From: Nannobrachium achirus | Taxonomy: Eukaryota > Chordata > Actinopteri > Myctophiformes > Myctophidae | Length of the DNA: 64,000 nt | Assembly: GCA_963921795.1 (NCBI GenBank) | Contig: OY997654.1 | Coordinates: 4,050,177-4,114,176, forward strand | Direction: 5' to 3' | In this document: piece by piece, positions 50,182 through 63,020 of the stretch | Numbering within the stretch: the stretch's first letter is position 1 | How the letters are laid out: each line of letters opens with the position of its first letter | Position numbers and translations under genes: made by a program | The notes under the pieces: model-generated | Told to the model about the DNA's origin: nothing | Database searches by the model: none | What the model saw: only the letters and a program-made list of their open reading frames with translations

Positions 50182-51637
50182 CAGGGGTTCTCAAACTTTG
50201 TTTATACCTCAACCCCCATATTATGAGATTTCTTTTTACACCGGTCTGAGGGTACAAATGGAACCTAAACAAACCCCAAACAAACATCATTCCTGCTAAA
50301 TAACACGATATAGTGTATATATCGTGCCAACGGCACCTGCCCACAGTGTTGTACCCGAACGCGCTCAATGAATGATCGTTCACGAACGCGTTCATATTTT
50401 GGGCGAACGTGAACTCAACGCTCTTTGTTTCCGCTTGATGAACGCTATTGTCGAACGCGTTCATTCTGACGTCCATGAACGGCGCTCATCGGCTCGTTCG
50501 CTCGTTCGGTCCGTGGTCTTCTGTCCTCACTTCTTTCTTTTCATCACATTTCACATTATGCTCCAATAACACCCAGCTGCAGATTTGAAGACCTTGCGAA
50601 AGTTGATATGTGAGCGGACTGAGCGCCTCGGTGGCGGTGCGCTCACTGCACTGGGTCTGGCTTCTCTTCCTCGTTTCGTCTCGCAACGCAAGTAAAGCCT
50701 GACTACTTTGCTGTGTGTTGCATGCCGAAAATAGCTGATCTGCAAGCTCACAACGTGTCGCATCCACAAGACAACGTGAGCTTGTAGAGCAGCTATTTTA
50801 ACCAACGCTTAACATGCAGATGGGCACGACGTTTAGAAACCTCCTACTTCACAATAAGCCCCTTTTCGACTGCAGCTTTAGCACCACACCACACCACACC
50901 AGGCTACACGACACCACACCGCACCACATAAAAATATCTACATTTTCTATTACACAAAAGTACCCCTATCGGTAAGAAACAAATTGACCCCTAAATGTGA
51001 TTATAATACAATATAAATGTGTATTACAACTATCCTAAACTATAATACACTATAATTGATTATAACTGTGATTATAATACACTATAAAGTATTAATGTAT
51101 TAATATGATAATTATAATACACCATAATAGATCATGATAGTGGTTATAACACAATAGAATCTATTATCATGTGTTATAACTATATCCTGGTGGTCTAAAT
51201 GAAAAGTCAGTGAGTGGTCAGTCATTATGAGGGTGCAGGAAGACTGGGCACTAGTGGTGGGGACCTAAATATTATGGGCACTTCAACGTTAAGTTGGATG
51301 AAATACGGTAATTGCTGTGTGTGGTTCTATTTGGGCTGTGTCAATAATTTTGACACATAATAGCTTGCAGCAACGTGTAAAAAAAAAAAAACATTTGAAT
51401 AGCCAAAAGTATAAAAATATTATGGTTAAAAAAAGAACTAAAAAGAACTAAGTTAGTTCATTTTGGGGAACCATGAACTTTAGTTCAAAATGTAGAATTA
51501 TGAACTAGGAAATGAACTAGTTCATTTTAGAAGTTTTGAACTTGAACTTGAACTAGTTTGTTTTGAAAGTGAACTTTCTCAACACTGCCTGCCCATGACC
51601 CCACTTTGGGTCGCAACCCATAGTTTGAGAACCACTG
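50182..51637. mobile_element. hAT-type element (outer)
   Basis: Begins CAGGGGTTCTCAAACTTTG and ends AGTTTGAGAACCACTG; flanks GTTTATAG and GTTTATAT match at 7 of 8. After removing the nested element it is only about 200 bp long, a typical Charlie-like MITE. Confidence 0.82.
50344..51587. mobile_element. hAT-type element nested in another hAT
   Basis: Termini CAGTGTTG and CAACACTG with perfect CCTGCCCA flanks at 50336-50343 and 51588-51595. 1,244 bp. The interior contains a complete copy of the dispersed hairpin at 50728-50799 and GAACTAGTTCA motifs near the right end. Confidence 0.9.
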
Positions 51638-51691
51638 GTTTATATCATTAAATATAATTTGCAGACCTGACTTTCTCTCCTCCACCCCCAG

Positions 51692-51723
51692 GGTTTGACC
51701 AATCAGGAGAGAAGACGCTGAAG
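51692..51723 (+). pseudogene. Possible 3' exon start after the LRRs
   Basis: A C-rich tract and CCCCCAG precede GGTTTGACCAATCAGGAGAG, then GAAGACGCTGAAGT/GTAAGTG. In the phase left by LRR exon 3 it reads V then stop. Dropping one T gives VDQSGEKTLK, like the V-D-H-G-G-E start of the PRY-SPRY part of many fish NLRs. It could be the natural end of the coding sequence, a decayed PRY start, or chance. Confidence 0.3.
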
Positions 51724-51807
51724 TGTAAGTGTTTATTCTGTTTTATTCATGAACATAAAGATAATGTAGAACAGCTCATATACACAGCATCAAGTTACAT
51801 TAATCTA

Positions 51808-52312
51808 TTAACTCATATAGTGCCAATCCCAAGAAGACTCGTGAAAAGTACTCGAGTATCACATGGTGCCAATCCCGAGTATACTCGTGAAAAGTAATAT
51901 ATTACTGTAACGGCGGATATATTACCGAGTACAATGGCGGAAGGTCCGGAGCCGAAATCCGTCGCTGATTTCTCATCATCACGGCTCCACGAGCACAAAA
52001 TAGTCATCCCATAACATTGAGGTGGACGGGGGATCTCATCTTTAATGTCCATTATCTCAAAACTACACTTTAGAAGAGAAGATGGAGGCAGATGCTCGCT
52101 TATAAAGCACATGGAGAAAAGCTCCGAGCCGATCCGCCATGACACCACGTAAACAACGATCGGTTCCGGCGCAGGACGCGATGACGTCAGACCGGAAGTG
52201 TTTACGCTGTGGACTTCTGGCCTTCAAAATAAGATAACGGGAGTGAATGCAGCCTGAAGGTGGCATCGTGGACTTTATAATCCGTTAATTTCAGGAGCAC
52301 TAAATGAGTTAA
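51808..52312. mobile_element. TTAACTCAT MITE, copy 1
   Basis: TTAACTCATATAGTGCC to AAATGAGTTAA, with CATCATCACGGCTCCACGAG and GATGACGTCAGACCGGAAGT inside. It matches 63021-63524 along its length. TTAA at both ends may be the target site. Confidence 0.8.
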
Positions 52313-52358
52313 CATCCTTCTGTGAATTAAGATTACAACAACCATATCTATAATGTGT

Positions 52359-53043
52359 TTAACTCATACAGTGCCGCCGGCCACAAGGGGCGCTAGAGTG
52401 CCAGAAATTTCTCCATAGACCTTCGCTATAGCTTTCGTCGACACTGTCCCAACTGGCTTGGGATTTCACTCCAGTCAATGCTATGGGTGACGAGAGGAGG
52501 AAGCTAGCTGACACGTAGCCAAAATGCTAACCCATTTAGAAGCCCGATCTAAAGCTATTTCAGCCGCAAAAAACGTTCTCTTTGGGTCTGGGAACACAAT
52601 CCGGAGAAAATCCTGTCTAAAGATGTGATTTATTATTGGAGTGGGCGGCGCGATGCGGCCGTTAGCGCGAATACGGCCCGTGGATGGCCGAGTCTAAGTC
52701 CCGGCCATGGATGGACGTTTAGACCGGGGCTTTGTTGAGGCCTCCGATTAAATAATTCATTTTATTAAATATCCCGGACTAGTTCGGGATAGGCACACTG
52801 GAATACGTTGCACCGCCTACAGTGAACATTCGGTGAACATTGGGGGGGTCTAAACTTTATTTTAAACCATTTTCAATGGAATAAATCGTCGGACCATCTA
52901 GCGTCTCTCGTTGGTTAGCGCTGGATGAGCCGGGACCACCCACGTTGCTCCAAGCAGCTCGGGGTAAGTAAAATAGCAAATAAAATATTGTTTTGGATTG
53001 AAATAAAGCCGAACTTGTTCGGGATAGGCACTTAAAGGGTTAA
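52359..53043. mobile_element. TTAACTCAT MITE, divergent copy
   Basis: Begins TTAACTCATACAGTGCC and ends GGCACTTAAAGGGTTAA; TTCGGGATAGGCAC occurs twice near the right end. It shares the ends but not the interior of the other two copies. Confidence 0.6.
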
Positions 53044-54134
53044 TAACAAAAAAATAAATACAAAATATAGCTGCAAGCAGCGATAAAGTGGCCAAGGCAG
53101 AAAAAGCAGGAAAGCAAAAAAGCATCAAGGGAAAGCAAAGAAGAAATCAAAGAAAAACTATAAGCAGTGTTCTTCCGAACAGGTCTCCGGCAGGTCAGGT
53201 GTTTTTTTTTTGGCCTAGTGGTGACTATAATAGGCCAAAGTGAAAAGGGTACCACGTGTTCTTGGGCCTTTCACGGCAATCGGACGATGCATGCGGGATT
53301 TGAGGCATTTTGTTGTTCGTTGTAAAATGTATTTTACAATATTAATCTGTGGAGTCAAAATAAATGTAATGCCTCAACTCCTACATTCCAAGTATCATGG
53401 TGGCAACCTTTCATTTGTCAACGGATCTGAGCTTTGTGTATCTATTTGGCATCTAGAGTGAATATTTTAACGCAAATAGGCCTATTTACTTTTGGGGTCC
53501 CTGGAACAAAATATTTTGAGATGGGGGTCTGCAGCCAAATACCTTTTTTTTCCTTCCATAACTCACTTCAGTGCAGGTCCAACTAACTACCTTGTCTGTC
53601 CCTGTGGCCTCCTTTAAATAGAAGTGGACTGTACCACAGGACACAGCCCCAATTAGCAACAATACTTAAATACTTCCAAAATAACCCATTGCCTAAAATT
53701 AACCTATACACTAAAGATGCATTATTATTAAATTGTTTTTTCAATTTTACAGCTAAACACATACATGTCACAAAAAAGATGAGTTACTATTAAACAAATA
53801 TAATTTGCGTGGAAACTCATTAACAATTTAAATAAACAAATTACTCTGAAACCCTTGAAACCCCTTCTCCTTCACAGCACTTGGCATGTTCCTATTACGA
53901 GGAAAAGCCCACAGCAGTCCAGGAGAGACCCAGGAGAAGTGGCCACACCCATTATAACCACCACCCCAATCATTCAATAAACTGGCAGGCATAAACATTA
54001 AAATGCATTGGCTTGTAATTTGGTCCACTAGCAATTTATACTTTCCCTCTACAAAGCATATGCTACACCTGTTGATGCAGAAGAAGGTGTTGGTTGGAGG
54101 AATTACATTGATGACAACATTAAATAAAACTCAA
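53044..54134. other. Interval with old repeat fragments
   Basis: AGCTGCAAGCAGCGATAAAG at 53068 is a frequent fish repeat start and is also near 35407. No gene is recognised. Confidence 0.45.
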
Positions 54135-54529
54135 TACCCAGGGGGCAAAGGAAGGTGTGCTGCATTTACCCCGACATACAAAGTTGTCCACCAGAAATAT
54201 TATCTATGACCCAGTAGGATCACAACCTATATGGTCAACCTGTACCTGGTCAATTTGTACAACAAAGTCCAATATGGCCGCCTCAATATTAGCCCCTATT
54301 AGTTTTAATGGGGGGTGAATAGGGCAACATTTTAAACTGAGGGATATTTCCACGAAACTTCACAGGTTGATCAATGGTATACATATGAACATTTTTTGTA
54401 TTGCAAGTTTCCATGAAATCCAATATGGCCGCCACAATATGGCCGCCATAATGTAAGGACCCAGAAAATAGGTTTTGCCTCTAACTTCTGAACCAGATGA
54501 GCTAGAAACGCAAACTTGGTGTCTATTTC

Positions 54530-55132
54530 TTTTTTTTTATGACTTTATTTTTCAATTTTCAAATTTTTCAACATCAACATCACATACAAACAACCCCTTC
54601 CACCCACCCGCCCCACCCCCCCTAGGCTAAAAAGAAAACACAGAAAACAGACAATATACAAACAAAACATAAAAACAAAAACAAACGTAAGCAGTAGGAC
54701 AGGATATTACACTCTTGGACAGGGACAACTCCCGCCACTTTCATACAACAGTGGCTTCAAAAAGACAGAGTAGATAAGCACAGTACAATCTGATACTTAG
54801 TTAAAGGGATGTTCCTCAGCAAAGGCAATAAGAGGGGTCCAAGCTAGGACAAAGTTCTTGCTGGCTCCCTTGACTTTATACCTGAGTTTCTCTAATGGTA
54901 TGAAGGAGAGGACCTCCTTCAACCATTGTGAGAAAGAGGGTGGCTTTTTGGATTTCCAATTAAGAAGAATTAGTCTGCGAGCCAGCAAAGAGGCAAATGC
55001 CACCGCATTCGATTGAGGAGGTGTGACTGAGCAATCGGGGGGAATTATGCCAAAAATGGCTGTGTGGAAAGAAGGAGTTATTTCTGTTCCACATATACGT
55101 GAGAGCATATCGAATATTTGTCTCCAGTAGTT
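54530..55132 (-). mobile_element. 5'-truncated L1-type LINE insertion
   Basis: The insert begins with a T run (poly-A on the minus strand) and is flanked by 18-bp duplications AAACTTGGTGTCTATTTC (54512-54529, 55133-55150). The minus strand encodes the L1 ORF2 C-terminus, including LLARRLILLNWKSKKPPSF and KLRYKVKG, to the stop at 54797. The opposite palindrome arm (about 58207-58230) shows the empty site. Truncated, so immobile. Confidence 0.85.
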
Positions 55133-55658
55133 AAACTTGGTGTCTATTTCATGGTGTCTGACCATGGGAGACTCAATGGAATAGCTAATTTTATTATTGG
55201 GTGTGTCTGGACCTTTATTGTGCATATTTGCAAGATGGTGGACTCCCAAAATAGAGCTTTAACATAATTTCTACCATGATTGTTGACTGCTTTTGCAAAT
55301 ACAAGCAATATGAATCCATTTGCTAAGATTTATGGCACAGAAGGGACTTATACCTGTATTATTCTTGAGTTTGCATGTTGTCAAAATGGCTGTAAATGAG
55401 ATATTATATTTCCTGTCCGATTCTACTGTATGTAGTTGTAGCAATGACTTCAGATAAAATCAGAGACCAAAACAATGTATCTTAGAAATTATTTTTTAAT
55501 AAAAAAAAAAAGAGAGAGATTATCTCAATGAAATGAATGCAACTACCTTTTTGGGTCTTTCACACATAGACATGCACATGCTTTCCAACAACTTCAGCTT
55601 CAGGGAAATTATAATGAACACATGATTAAAACAGGCTGCATTATAATGCAAATAATTG

Positions 55659-56414
55659 CTAGTCACTATCATGTGTACCTATCCTGCTGCATCTTGTCTC
55701 CAGTCCTTGGCAACGACACCCCAAGTAGCATGCAATTCCCTTCTTCGCACATGAACAGTTTTTCTGGCAGCCTTTGATACAGCTACATGATATTGCCTTG
55801 TCCATTGATATAGGCCAGGCTGGCTCTGTAGATGGACAGGGGACTGCCTTCCCATCACTGAGAGACCATCCATATTCAGTGAAGCAAGGGATGTCTGGCT
55901 TCGCGATGTGTGCAGTTTTATCTATTATGGCTGCTAGAGCAGCTCTTTTCAGGTGCAGGCCAAAGGCATTTTCTGTAGGTGGCAGCAGCTTCAACAGGGT
56001 TGATCGGTTATTTAGGAACTTGTACACTCTCAGCTTTGCCAGGTCAAAGTCCTCCGAATGGTCAGCTTTTGATGCATATACAGCTATTGTGAGGTCTCTA
56101 GCCTGATTCTTGACATCCTCTGAGAGGGAATAAGAGGAACTTTCACCAAACTGCTGAAGTGCAGGGAGATCTAGACCCATGCTGGTCTTGAACCATGCCT
56201 TCTTTCCAGTGAAAAAGGGATAGCTGGTGGTATCTCTGCCACTCAGGCTGTGAATAAAGGGCAGGGCACGACACTGTGCGAGTCCAAGGGCTGAGACCAT
56301 GTGATGGATAGGAAGATATGCATGCTGCTCTGTTCTCACCCACAGCTCTGGAAGGTCTAGGAGGTGGGTGGCAGCATGATATAGGCACATGATGATGATG
56401 TCTGTGTCATTAGC
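55659..56414 (-). pseudogene. C-terminal half of nuclease-like transposon gene, left arm
   Basis: An open reading frame from the NDTDIIIMCLYHAATH motif to a stop at 55659. It includes FIHSLSGRDTTSYPFFTG and the cysteine-rich end SCSCIKGCQKNCSCAKKG, then CYLGCRCQGLETRC. It lacks the N-terminal acidic motifs, so it is a partial copy although open. The cysteine spacing suggests a zinc-binding CXC-type module. Confidence 0.75.
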
Positions 56415-57713
56415 AAAAGATGAACGGAAAACATCTGTAGTAATTGATGCCATGTATGCCATACGACATTGGTCCTTTCAGAAAGGTGAAGCCTTTGGAG
56501 CAATCGCTGAACGGTACCAACGTCTGCTGTTAAAGGATGTGCCGGCCAACACAGACATAATACACTTTTGCTGTGACCGGTACAGTGGACCCAGTCTTAA
56601 GACAGCTGAGCAGGAACACAGGTATGTCCATTCAAAACCTGCAAAAGAATATGAAGTCTCTGCACAATATACAGCTCCTGATCCTCAAGAGTTTTTTGCT
56701 GTCTCTGAAAACAAAGCAAACCTTCTAAGATTCCTCTGTGAAGAATGGTGTCAAAATGAGACACTTAAGTCTGCTCTTGGTACAACCCATCTTTACCTGA
56801 GTGGAGGATTTAAAGAAGAGACAAGGAGTGTGGTGATCAAGGAGGGGTGTGTTGTTGATGTCCCTGCACTTGAGTCAACACAACAGGAGGCCGACACAAG
56901 GGTAATTCTACACACCATCTACAGTGTCCAGGCTCACAAAGTTGATAGAGTTGTCATCCATGCTAATGACACAGACATCATCATCATGTGCCTATATCAT
57001 GCTGCCACCCACCTCCTAGACCTTCCAGAGCTGTGGGTGAGAACAGAGCAGGATGCATATCTTCCTATCCATCGCATGGTCTCAGCCCTTGGACTCGCAC
57101 AGTGTCGTGCCCTGCCCTTTATTCACAGCCTGAGTGGCAGAGATACCACCAGCTATCCCTTTTTCACTGGAAAGAAGGCATGGTTCAAGACCAGCATGGG
57201 TCTAGATCTCCCTGCACTTCAGGAGTTTGGTGAAAGTTCCTCTTATTCCCTCTCAGAGGATGTCAAGAATCAGGCTAGAGACCTCACAATAGCTGTATAT
57301 GCATCAAAAGCTGACCATTCGGAGGACTTTGACCTGGCAAAGCTGAGAGTGTACAAGTTCCTAAATAACCGAATAAGCTGCTGCCACCTACAGAAAATGC
57401 CTTTGGCCTGCACCTGAAAAGAGCTGCTCTAGCAGCCATAATAGATACAACTGCACCCATCGCGAAGCCAGACATCCCTTGCTTCACTGAATATGGATGG
57501 TCTCTCAGTGATGGGAAGGCAGTCCCCTGTCCATCTACAGAGCCAGCCTGGCCTATATCAATGGACAAGGCAATATCATGTAGCTGTATCAAAGGCTGCC
57601 AGAAAAGCTGTTCATGTGCGAAGAAGGGAATTGCATACTACTTGGGGTGTCGTTGCCAAGGACTGGAGACAAGATGCAGCAGGATAGGTACACATGACAG
57701 TGGTAGTGACTAG
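56415..57713 (+). pseudogene. PIN/FEN-like nuclease transposon gene, right arm
   Basis: Fuller copy. Blocks in order are VVIDAMYAIRHW, IIHFCCDRYSGPS, QQEADTRVILHT, VVIHANDTDIIIMCLYH and SGRDTTSYPFF, giving the evenly spaced acidic residues expected of a PIN/FEN-like metal site (inference). A 10-base deletion near 57369 shifts the frame and produces a stop at 57417. The remaining frame (57420-57713) encodes the C-terminal cysteine block with one cysteine changed (IAYYLGC for IACYLGC). The true start is not obvious. Confidence 0.75.
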
Positions 57714-58629
57714 CAATTATTTGCATTATAATGCAGCCTGTTTTAATCATGTGTTCATTATAATTTCCCTGAAGCTGAAGTTGTTGGAAAGCATGTGCAT
57801 GTCTATGTGTGAAAGACCCAAAAAGGCAGTTGCATTCATTTCATTGAGATAATCTCTCTCTTTTTTTTTATTAAAAAATAATTTCTAAGATACATTGTTT
57901 TGGTCTCTGATTTTATCTGAAGTCATTGCTACAAGAGAATCGGACAGGAAATATAATATCTTGTTTACAGCCATTTTGACAACATGCAAACTCAAGAATA
58001 ATACAGGTATAAGTCCCTTCTGTGCCATAAATCTTAGCAAATGGATTCATATTGCTTGTATTTGCAAAAGCAGTCAACAATCATTGTAGAAATTATGTTA
58101 AAGCTCTATTTTGGGAGTACACCATCTTGCAAATATGCACAATAAAGGTCCAGACACACCCAATAATAAAATTAGCTATTCCATTGAGTCTCCCGTGGTC
58201 AGACACCATGAAATAGACACCAAGTTTGCGTTTCTAGCTCATCTGGTTCAGAAGTTAGAGGCAAAACCTATTTTCTGGGTCCTTACATTATGGCGGCCAT
58301 ATTGTGGCGGCCATATTGGATTTCATGCAAACTTCATGAAACTTTCATGAAACTTGCAATACAAAAAATGTTCATATGTATACCATTGATCAACCTGTGA
58401 AGTTTCGTGGAAATATCCCTCAGTTTAAAATGTTGCCCTATTCACCCCCCATTAAAACTAATAGGGGCTAATATTGAGGCGGCCATATTGGACTTTGTTG
58501 TACAAATTGACCGGGTTCTCCATATAGGTTGTGATCCTACTGGGTCATAGATAATATTTCTGGTGGACAACTTTGTATGTCGGGGCAAATGCAGGTTTCC
58601 TAAAAAAAGGCTGGTTTGCCCCCTGGGTA

Positions 58630-59611
58630 CAAGAGACCAAACTGTATTGCGAGAGATTATATTGAAAAAGCAAAAGGAAAATAAAGCATGAATGCATACA
58701 GTTGATATTCACATTTGATTCCCAAATATCAGTCCGGTCAAAGTTCTTGGTAGTCAAGTCAGTCAGAGTGTTCAATGTTCATAGGGCAAAGTGGAGATTG
58801 GGATTGAGAGAACTGGGGGGAATGTTTGTGTATGAGTTGCTGCTGCCGAGTTTCCTACCCATGACCATAGGTGAAACAGGACTGGGATCATACAGGGATC
58901 GTACAGGGCTGGCTTGCTATCATTCAGTTCAGTTCCTAGCCCAAAAACCTGGACTGGATACAGAGAAAAAGGCAAAATGAATATAAAATAAAATGAATAC
59001 AAAATAACAAATTCAGTTAATCTGCCGATCTACCAGCTTAAAAAAATATTCTACTAATCTGCTGATCTACAAGCCGTCTTTAAACTCAAAATACATCAAT
59101 TCAATAATCAACTTAGCAGCTTACATACAAGCATTACATTCAAAAATAAATATTTTTTACATTTAAATCCCAAAAAACATTACATTACGGAGCACATGGT
59201 CACTCACCAAGTCACAATGTTCCTCATTCACACAGCCAGTGTAGCGAGTGGATCAGGTAGGTATGGTATCTAAAAGCCAAATTATTGCATGGGTAAGTAT
59301 AAATAATGAATGAATTAAACTGTCAGAAATTGGAATAGTTGTTGAAATAAAAAAAAAATAGTACATACCTGCTGCCTGTAACACCTCCAGTGCTGTGCAC
59401 CACACTGAGCAAGTTATTGCAGAAAGACTGGCTTTATACTGGGTGTGGTTTGATTGCCAATTGCTGGGCAGCTGTAGGTGGTTGTGACTTGTGGACCGGG
59501 AGAAAACATTGCATGTGAAAAATAAGAAAACATTCTATTTTCCATTGTCCTAAATCATTGTCTGTGTGTATAGGGCACGGGCTGCCCCGTGACACTCTAA
59601 ATTTGGGTCTA
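58630..59611. other. Interval without recognised gene
   Basis: Low-information sequence. Degenerate half copies of the dispersed hairpin lie at about 59028-59095 (GCCGATCTACCAGCTT and GCTGATCTACAAGC). Confidence 0.45.
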
Positions 59612-59619
59612 TTCTGCAT

Positions 59620-60101
59620 TAGAGGTGGGATTTATGGCTCTTTGAAGTGAGACAGTACCATCGATCTGGCTCACTAAAAAGAGCTGTTCAAAAGACTGGC
59701 TCATTTGGCTCCTTGTATATTTATATATTTTTAAGAAGAATTATAAACATGAATCCACAAGGTGGCACCACATTCCTCTGCTAACAGTTGAGATCACAAT
59801 TTAGTATTTACCCTTTTCATAAAATGTGTGTGTAAATTAAGCTACCTTGACTTTTGTTATTCATAAAACACCTATAAAAACCAAGCAGGCAACAATGAAC
59901 TCGCTCCTCCACTTGTTCTCTCTCTCTCACTCACTCACTGTACTCAGTAAGTACTCAGTGGAGTAGCAAGGAGATGTTTAATTGGGGGGAGGGGGAATCC
60001 CCCCCAAATGAACGGCTCTCTACTGCGCAAACCGGATCCCAATCGTTCACTTCAAAGAGCCGTTCAAAAGATTCGATTCGTTCGCGAACGTCTCACCTCT
60101 A
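59620..60101. mobile_element. hAT-type element with 8-bp target duplication
   Basis: Termini TAGAGGTGGGA and TCTCACCTCTA; perfect TTCTGCAT flanks at 59612-59619 and 60102-60109. Sub-terminal GGCTCTTTGAAGTGA repeats are inverted at the right end. 482 bp. Confidence 0.88.
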
Positions 60102-60429
60102 TTCTGCATCTATCTAGCCTAAGGCCCAGAGCATGGGAAACCCCTACTCACGTCAGGGTGGGGGGTCCCCAGTTCAAATATGATTCTTTTTGGTTTCAGT
60201 GATATTTGGACTTACCCTCTACAGCAGGGGTGTCGAACTCATTTTGGGGTGAGGGCCGCATTGGATGAAAGGCGACTTGACGGGCCGAACCAGTCGTGGA
60301 TCGGATGGCATGCACATGTTCGCTCTTTTTTTCTTCCTGTTGTCTCAACCACTGCTATAGCTAGCAGTATAGCAGTATATCATTTTACAAATTGTGTTCA
60401 TTATTAAGTGAAATAGCTACTTTCATTAT

Positions 60430-61324
60430 AGTCCATGGGCCAGACGGGTTGTCGGTATCAAAAAGGTGGCAAAGGTTACCATGCATTTTTGAAAAGCTCT
60501 ATATCTGTAGATTATATTTTGGTATGATAACCCTTTCTTAGACACAGCTACATTGGTGTTATCAGCCTCTAGAGTTGGTGTCCCATTAACATTACATTAC
60601 AGGAAAAAAGGTAAAAAATAAATCTGCTTTTAGTAGCATAAGAGGGGTTAAACTAGGGAGTTTTCATGATGCCGAATCCATTGCAAGCATCTGTTTTGCA
60701 CAAAAAACATTCCTTGGGCTATAAATGGCCTCAGAAGATGATGCATGTATGGGTGTGCATTCATGTTAGTCAGAGGCCTTAGGGTTTTATTTCTCGTGCT
60801 AATCAGTCTAAAAGTGCCAAATTTTGCACAGATGTAGCCCAGGGCATGCTCTAATGATTTAGCTAGGGCGCCCGAGTCGGTGACCTTCGGGGTCACCACA
60901 GCTCCAGAAAAACAATGGTTTAGTGATGAAAAGTGATGAGTCATCACTTTTCAGAGTTTTGTGGATGTTTTCTGGAGCCCGAAGGTCACCACCGTCACAC
61001 CCATACATGCATCGTTTTCTGAGGCCATGTATAGCCCAAGGAATGTTTTTTGTGCAAAACAAATGCTTGCAATGGATTCGGCATCATGACAAACCCCTAG
61101 TTTGACCCCTCTTATGCTACTAAAAGCAGATTATCTTTTTGCTTTTTTTCCCTGTAATGTAAAGTTAATGGGACACCAACTCCAGCGGTTGATAACACCA
61201 ATTTAGCTGTGTCTAAGAAAGGGTTATCATACCAAAATATAATCTACAGATATAGAGATTTTCAAAAATGCATGGTAACCTTTGCCACCTTTTTGATACC
61301 GACAACCCGTCTGGCCCATCGACT
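60430..61324. mobile_element. Palindromic (foldback) element B
   Basis: Ends AGTCCATGGGCCAGACGGG and its inverse (with C/G change), flanked by ATTAT at 60425-60429 and 61325-61329. Arms share GGTATCAAAAAGGTGGC and AACATTCCTTGGGCTA and meet near 60945 at GTGATGAGTCATCAC. Related to 16195-17473. Confidence 0.8.
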
Positions 61325-61370
61325 ATTATTGGTATTACAGTTGCAGTTAGGTACGAGAGATGCTATTTGT

Positions 61371-61570
61371 TTAAAGGAGTAGTTCCCCCCAAAATTTCAT
61401 CATCCCCAAGACTTTTTTTTTTCTTTGATTACTCACGCCATGGAGACTTCAATAATATTTTGGGTCCCCATCCGGAATCAATAGGCATGCATTTATCGTA
61501 ATCAAATTTCTGTTTTAGGAATGAGTCTCCATTGGCTCCATGGCATTTTGGGGGTGAACTACTCCTTTAA
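61371..61570. mobile_element. TTAA-site MITE
   Basis: TTAAAGGAGTAGTTCCCCCC and GGGGGTGAACTACTCCTTTAA, about 200 bp. A compact fish MITE with TTAA on each side. Confidence 0.88.
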
Positions 61571-62177
61571 GAAGTGCCACTAAGAATAAACCATTTGATA
61601 ATAGAATAATTCAATTCCTGATAGTCTCTGCTATAATTTGTAAATGGCTAAAAAATATATTATTGATGCAGGACAATAATTATGTTTATTGTATTTTATA
61701 ATAAAAAGAATAAAAGTAATGAACAATAATGGCATATTCAGAAAATATCTGAATAATACAACTTTTACATTTTATTATTATTATATTTTTTAAATAAGTT
61801 ATTTTCTTAACAACATTAATTTCCATGTCTAATATGTGTAATCTTTGAGTACAGTTTGAATATTGTAGGTATGTTCAGGTATTATTCATAGCCAGACCCC
61901 CCACCCCATTCCTAGCAATGCTGTCATCTTCAAAGAGAGAGAGAGAGAGCTGGTCACTTAACATTCCAATCAATCAACTCAATCACTGCCAGGTGGGAGA
62001 AACCTAGCCTGCAGTGAGCAGACATTAGTTAGGTTAATTCTTAAAACAATCATAACTCTTGACAGGAATGGGCCAGAGACTTACTTTTTTTTCTAAATGC
62101 TCAGAAATGTATGCTCTACAAGCCTGGGGCCGGATTGAATCATCTCGGGCCGTATGTTTGACATCCTTGCTCTACAG

Positions 62178-63020
62178 TATTTCATCATGAAAATGTGACT
62201 TTGCACGTATGTTTTAGAGGCAGAAGAATAATTTGCACAAAACTGCAATATGCATTGAAATATTAAAAAAGCATGTTTCAATTTAAAAAAAAATCCGATC
62301 TTTAGATATTGGTCCAAATCTAAGGGCGGAGCTTACTTAACAAAGACACAGATGTCTTCCGCTTGAGTCAAGGCACGCGTTTAAGCAAGTTGCATGTCTT
62401 CAAACGAAACAAGGCATGACTTATGCCCCTTTAAAGTTTGAGTTTTCAAACGCTTCGTATAGCGCCCCCCTTTGGCCAATTGGAGTAAGATTGCTTTCAG
62501 TGATATTTGGACTAACCCTCTACATATTTGCCAAATGCCATGAACGTGTCACTTTGCATGTATGATTTAGAGGCAGAAGAATAATTTGTATAAAACTGCA
62601 ACATTGAGTGAATTATTAAAAAATAATGTTTCGCTTTAAAAGAAATCCGCCGAGACAGATCTGACCGTATTGGTCCAAAGTTCATGTAAAAAAGGCTTTG
62701 CGCACGTTAAGCGAAAATCACAGGAGGAGATAGATTTGACTGTTTGGCATAGTCCTCTGCCATACTGCCGAGTTTCGTAAAAAGCGACTGCACGGTCTAG
62801 CCGCTAGAGAAAAAGTGGCGGAAGAAAGAAATGATGAAGTCCAATATCTATAAGTGGCCAAGGGCTTGGCCACTAATTAAGAATTGCCAGTTTAGTCTTC
62901 CTATACCTGTGCTGTGGAATTATATACTAAAGATGAGATATTAGTACAAGATCCTAAAATGTAAATAAAGTTTCACATATTAACTGGACACATTCAACAC
63001 TATTCCATTAATATACATGA
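62178..63020. repeat. Tandem-duplicated old repeat
   Basis: A unit with TTTAGAGGCAGAAGAATAAT and AAAACTGCAA occurs at about 62212 and 62567, roughly 350 bases apart. The end reads GTGGCCAAGGGCTTGGCCAC. No gene. Confidence 0.55.

Larger units (their letters stand above)
54135..58629. mobile_element. Palindromic element with PIN-like/CXC protein genes
   Basis: Arms 54135-56414 (including a 603-bp L1 insert) and 56962-58629 are inverted copies at high identity, ending TACCCAGGGGGCAAA. The 547-bp spacer holds the N-terminal half of the gene, and each arm has the C-terminal half reading outward. TA at both tips may be a target duplication or part of the repeat. It is a distant relative of 519-2969, with the same layout. 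Confidence 0.82.
60225..62169. mobile_element. hAT-type element carrying two nested insertions
   Basis: Begins CAGGGGTGTCGAACTCATTT and ends TTTGACATCCTTG, with perfect CTCTACAG flanks at 60217-60224 and 62170-62177. It contains the palindrome 60430-61324 and the MITE 61375-61566. It itself sits in a repeat whose sequence around GATATTTGGACTAACCCTCT recurs at 62497-62690. Confidence 0.88.

Noticed and set aside
54797..55249. A 150-codon gene on the minus strand
   Set aside because: The first part is palindrome sequence and the rest is the C-terminal end of an L1 ORF2 in a truncated insertion with 18-bp duplications.
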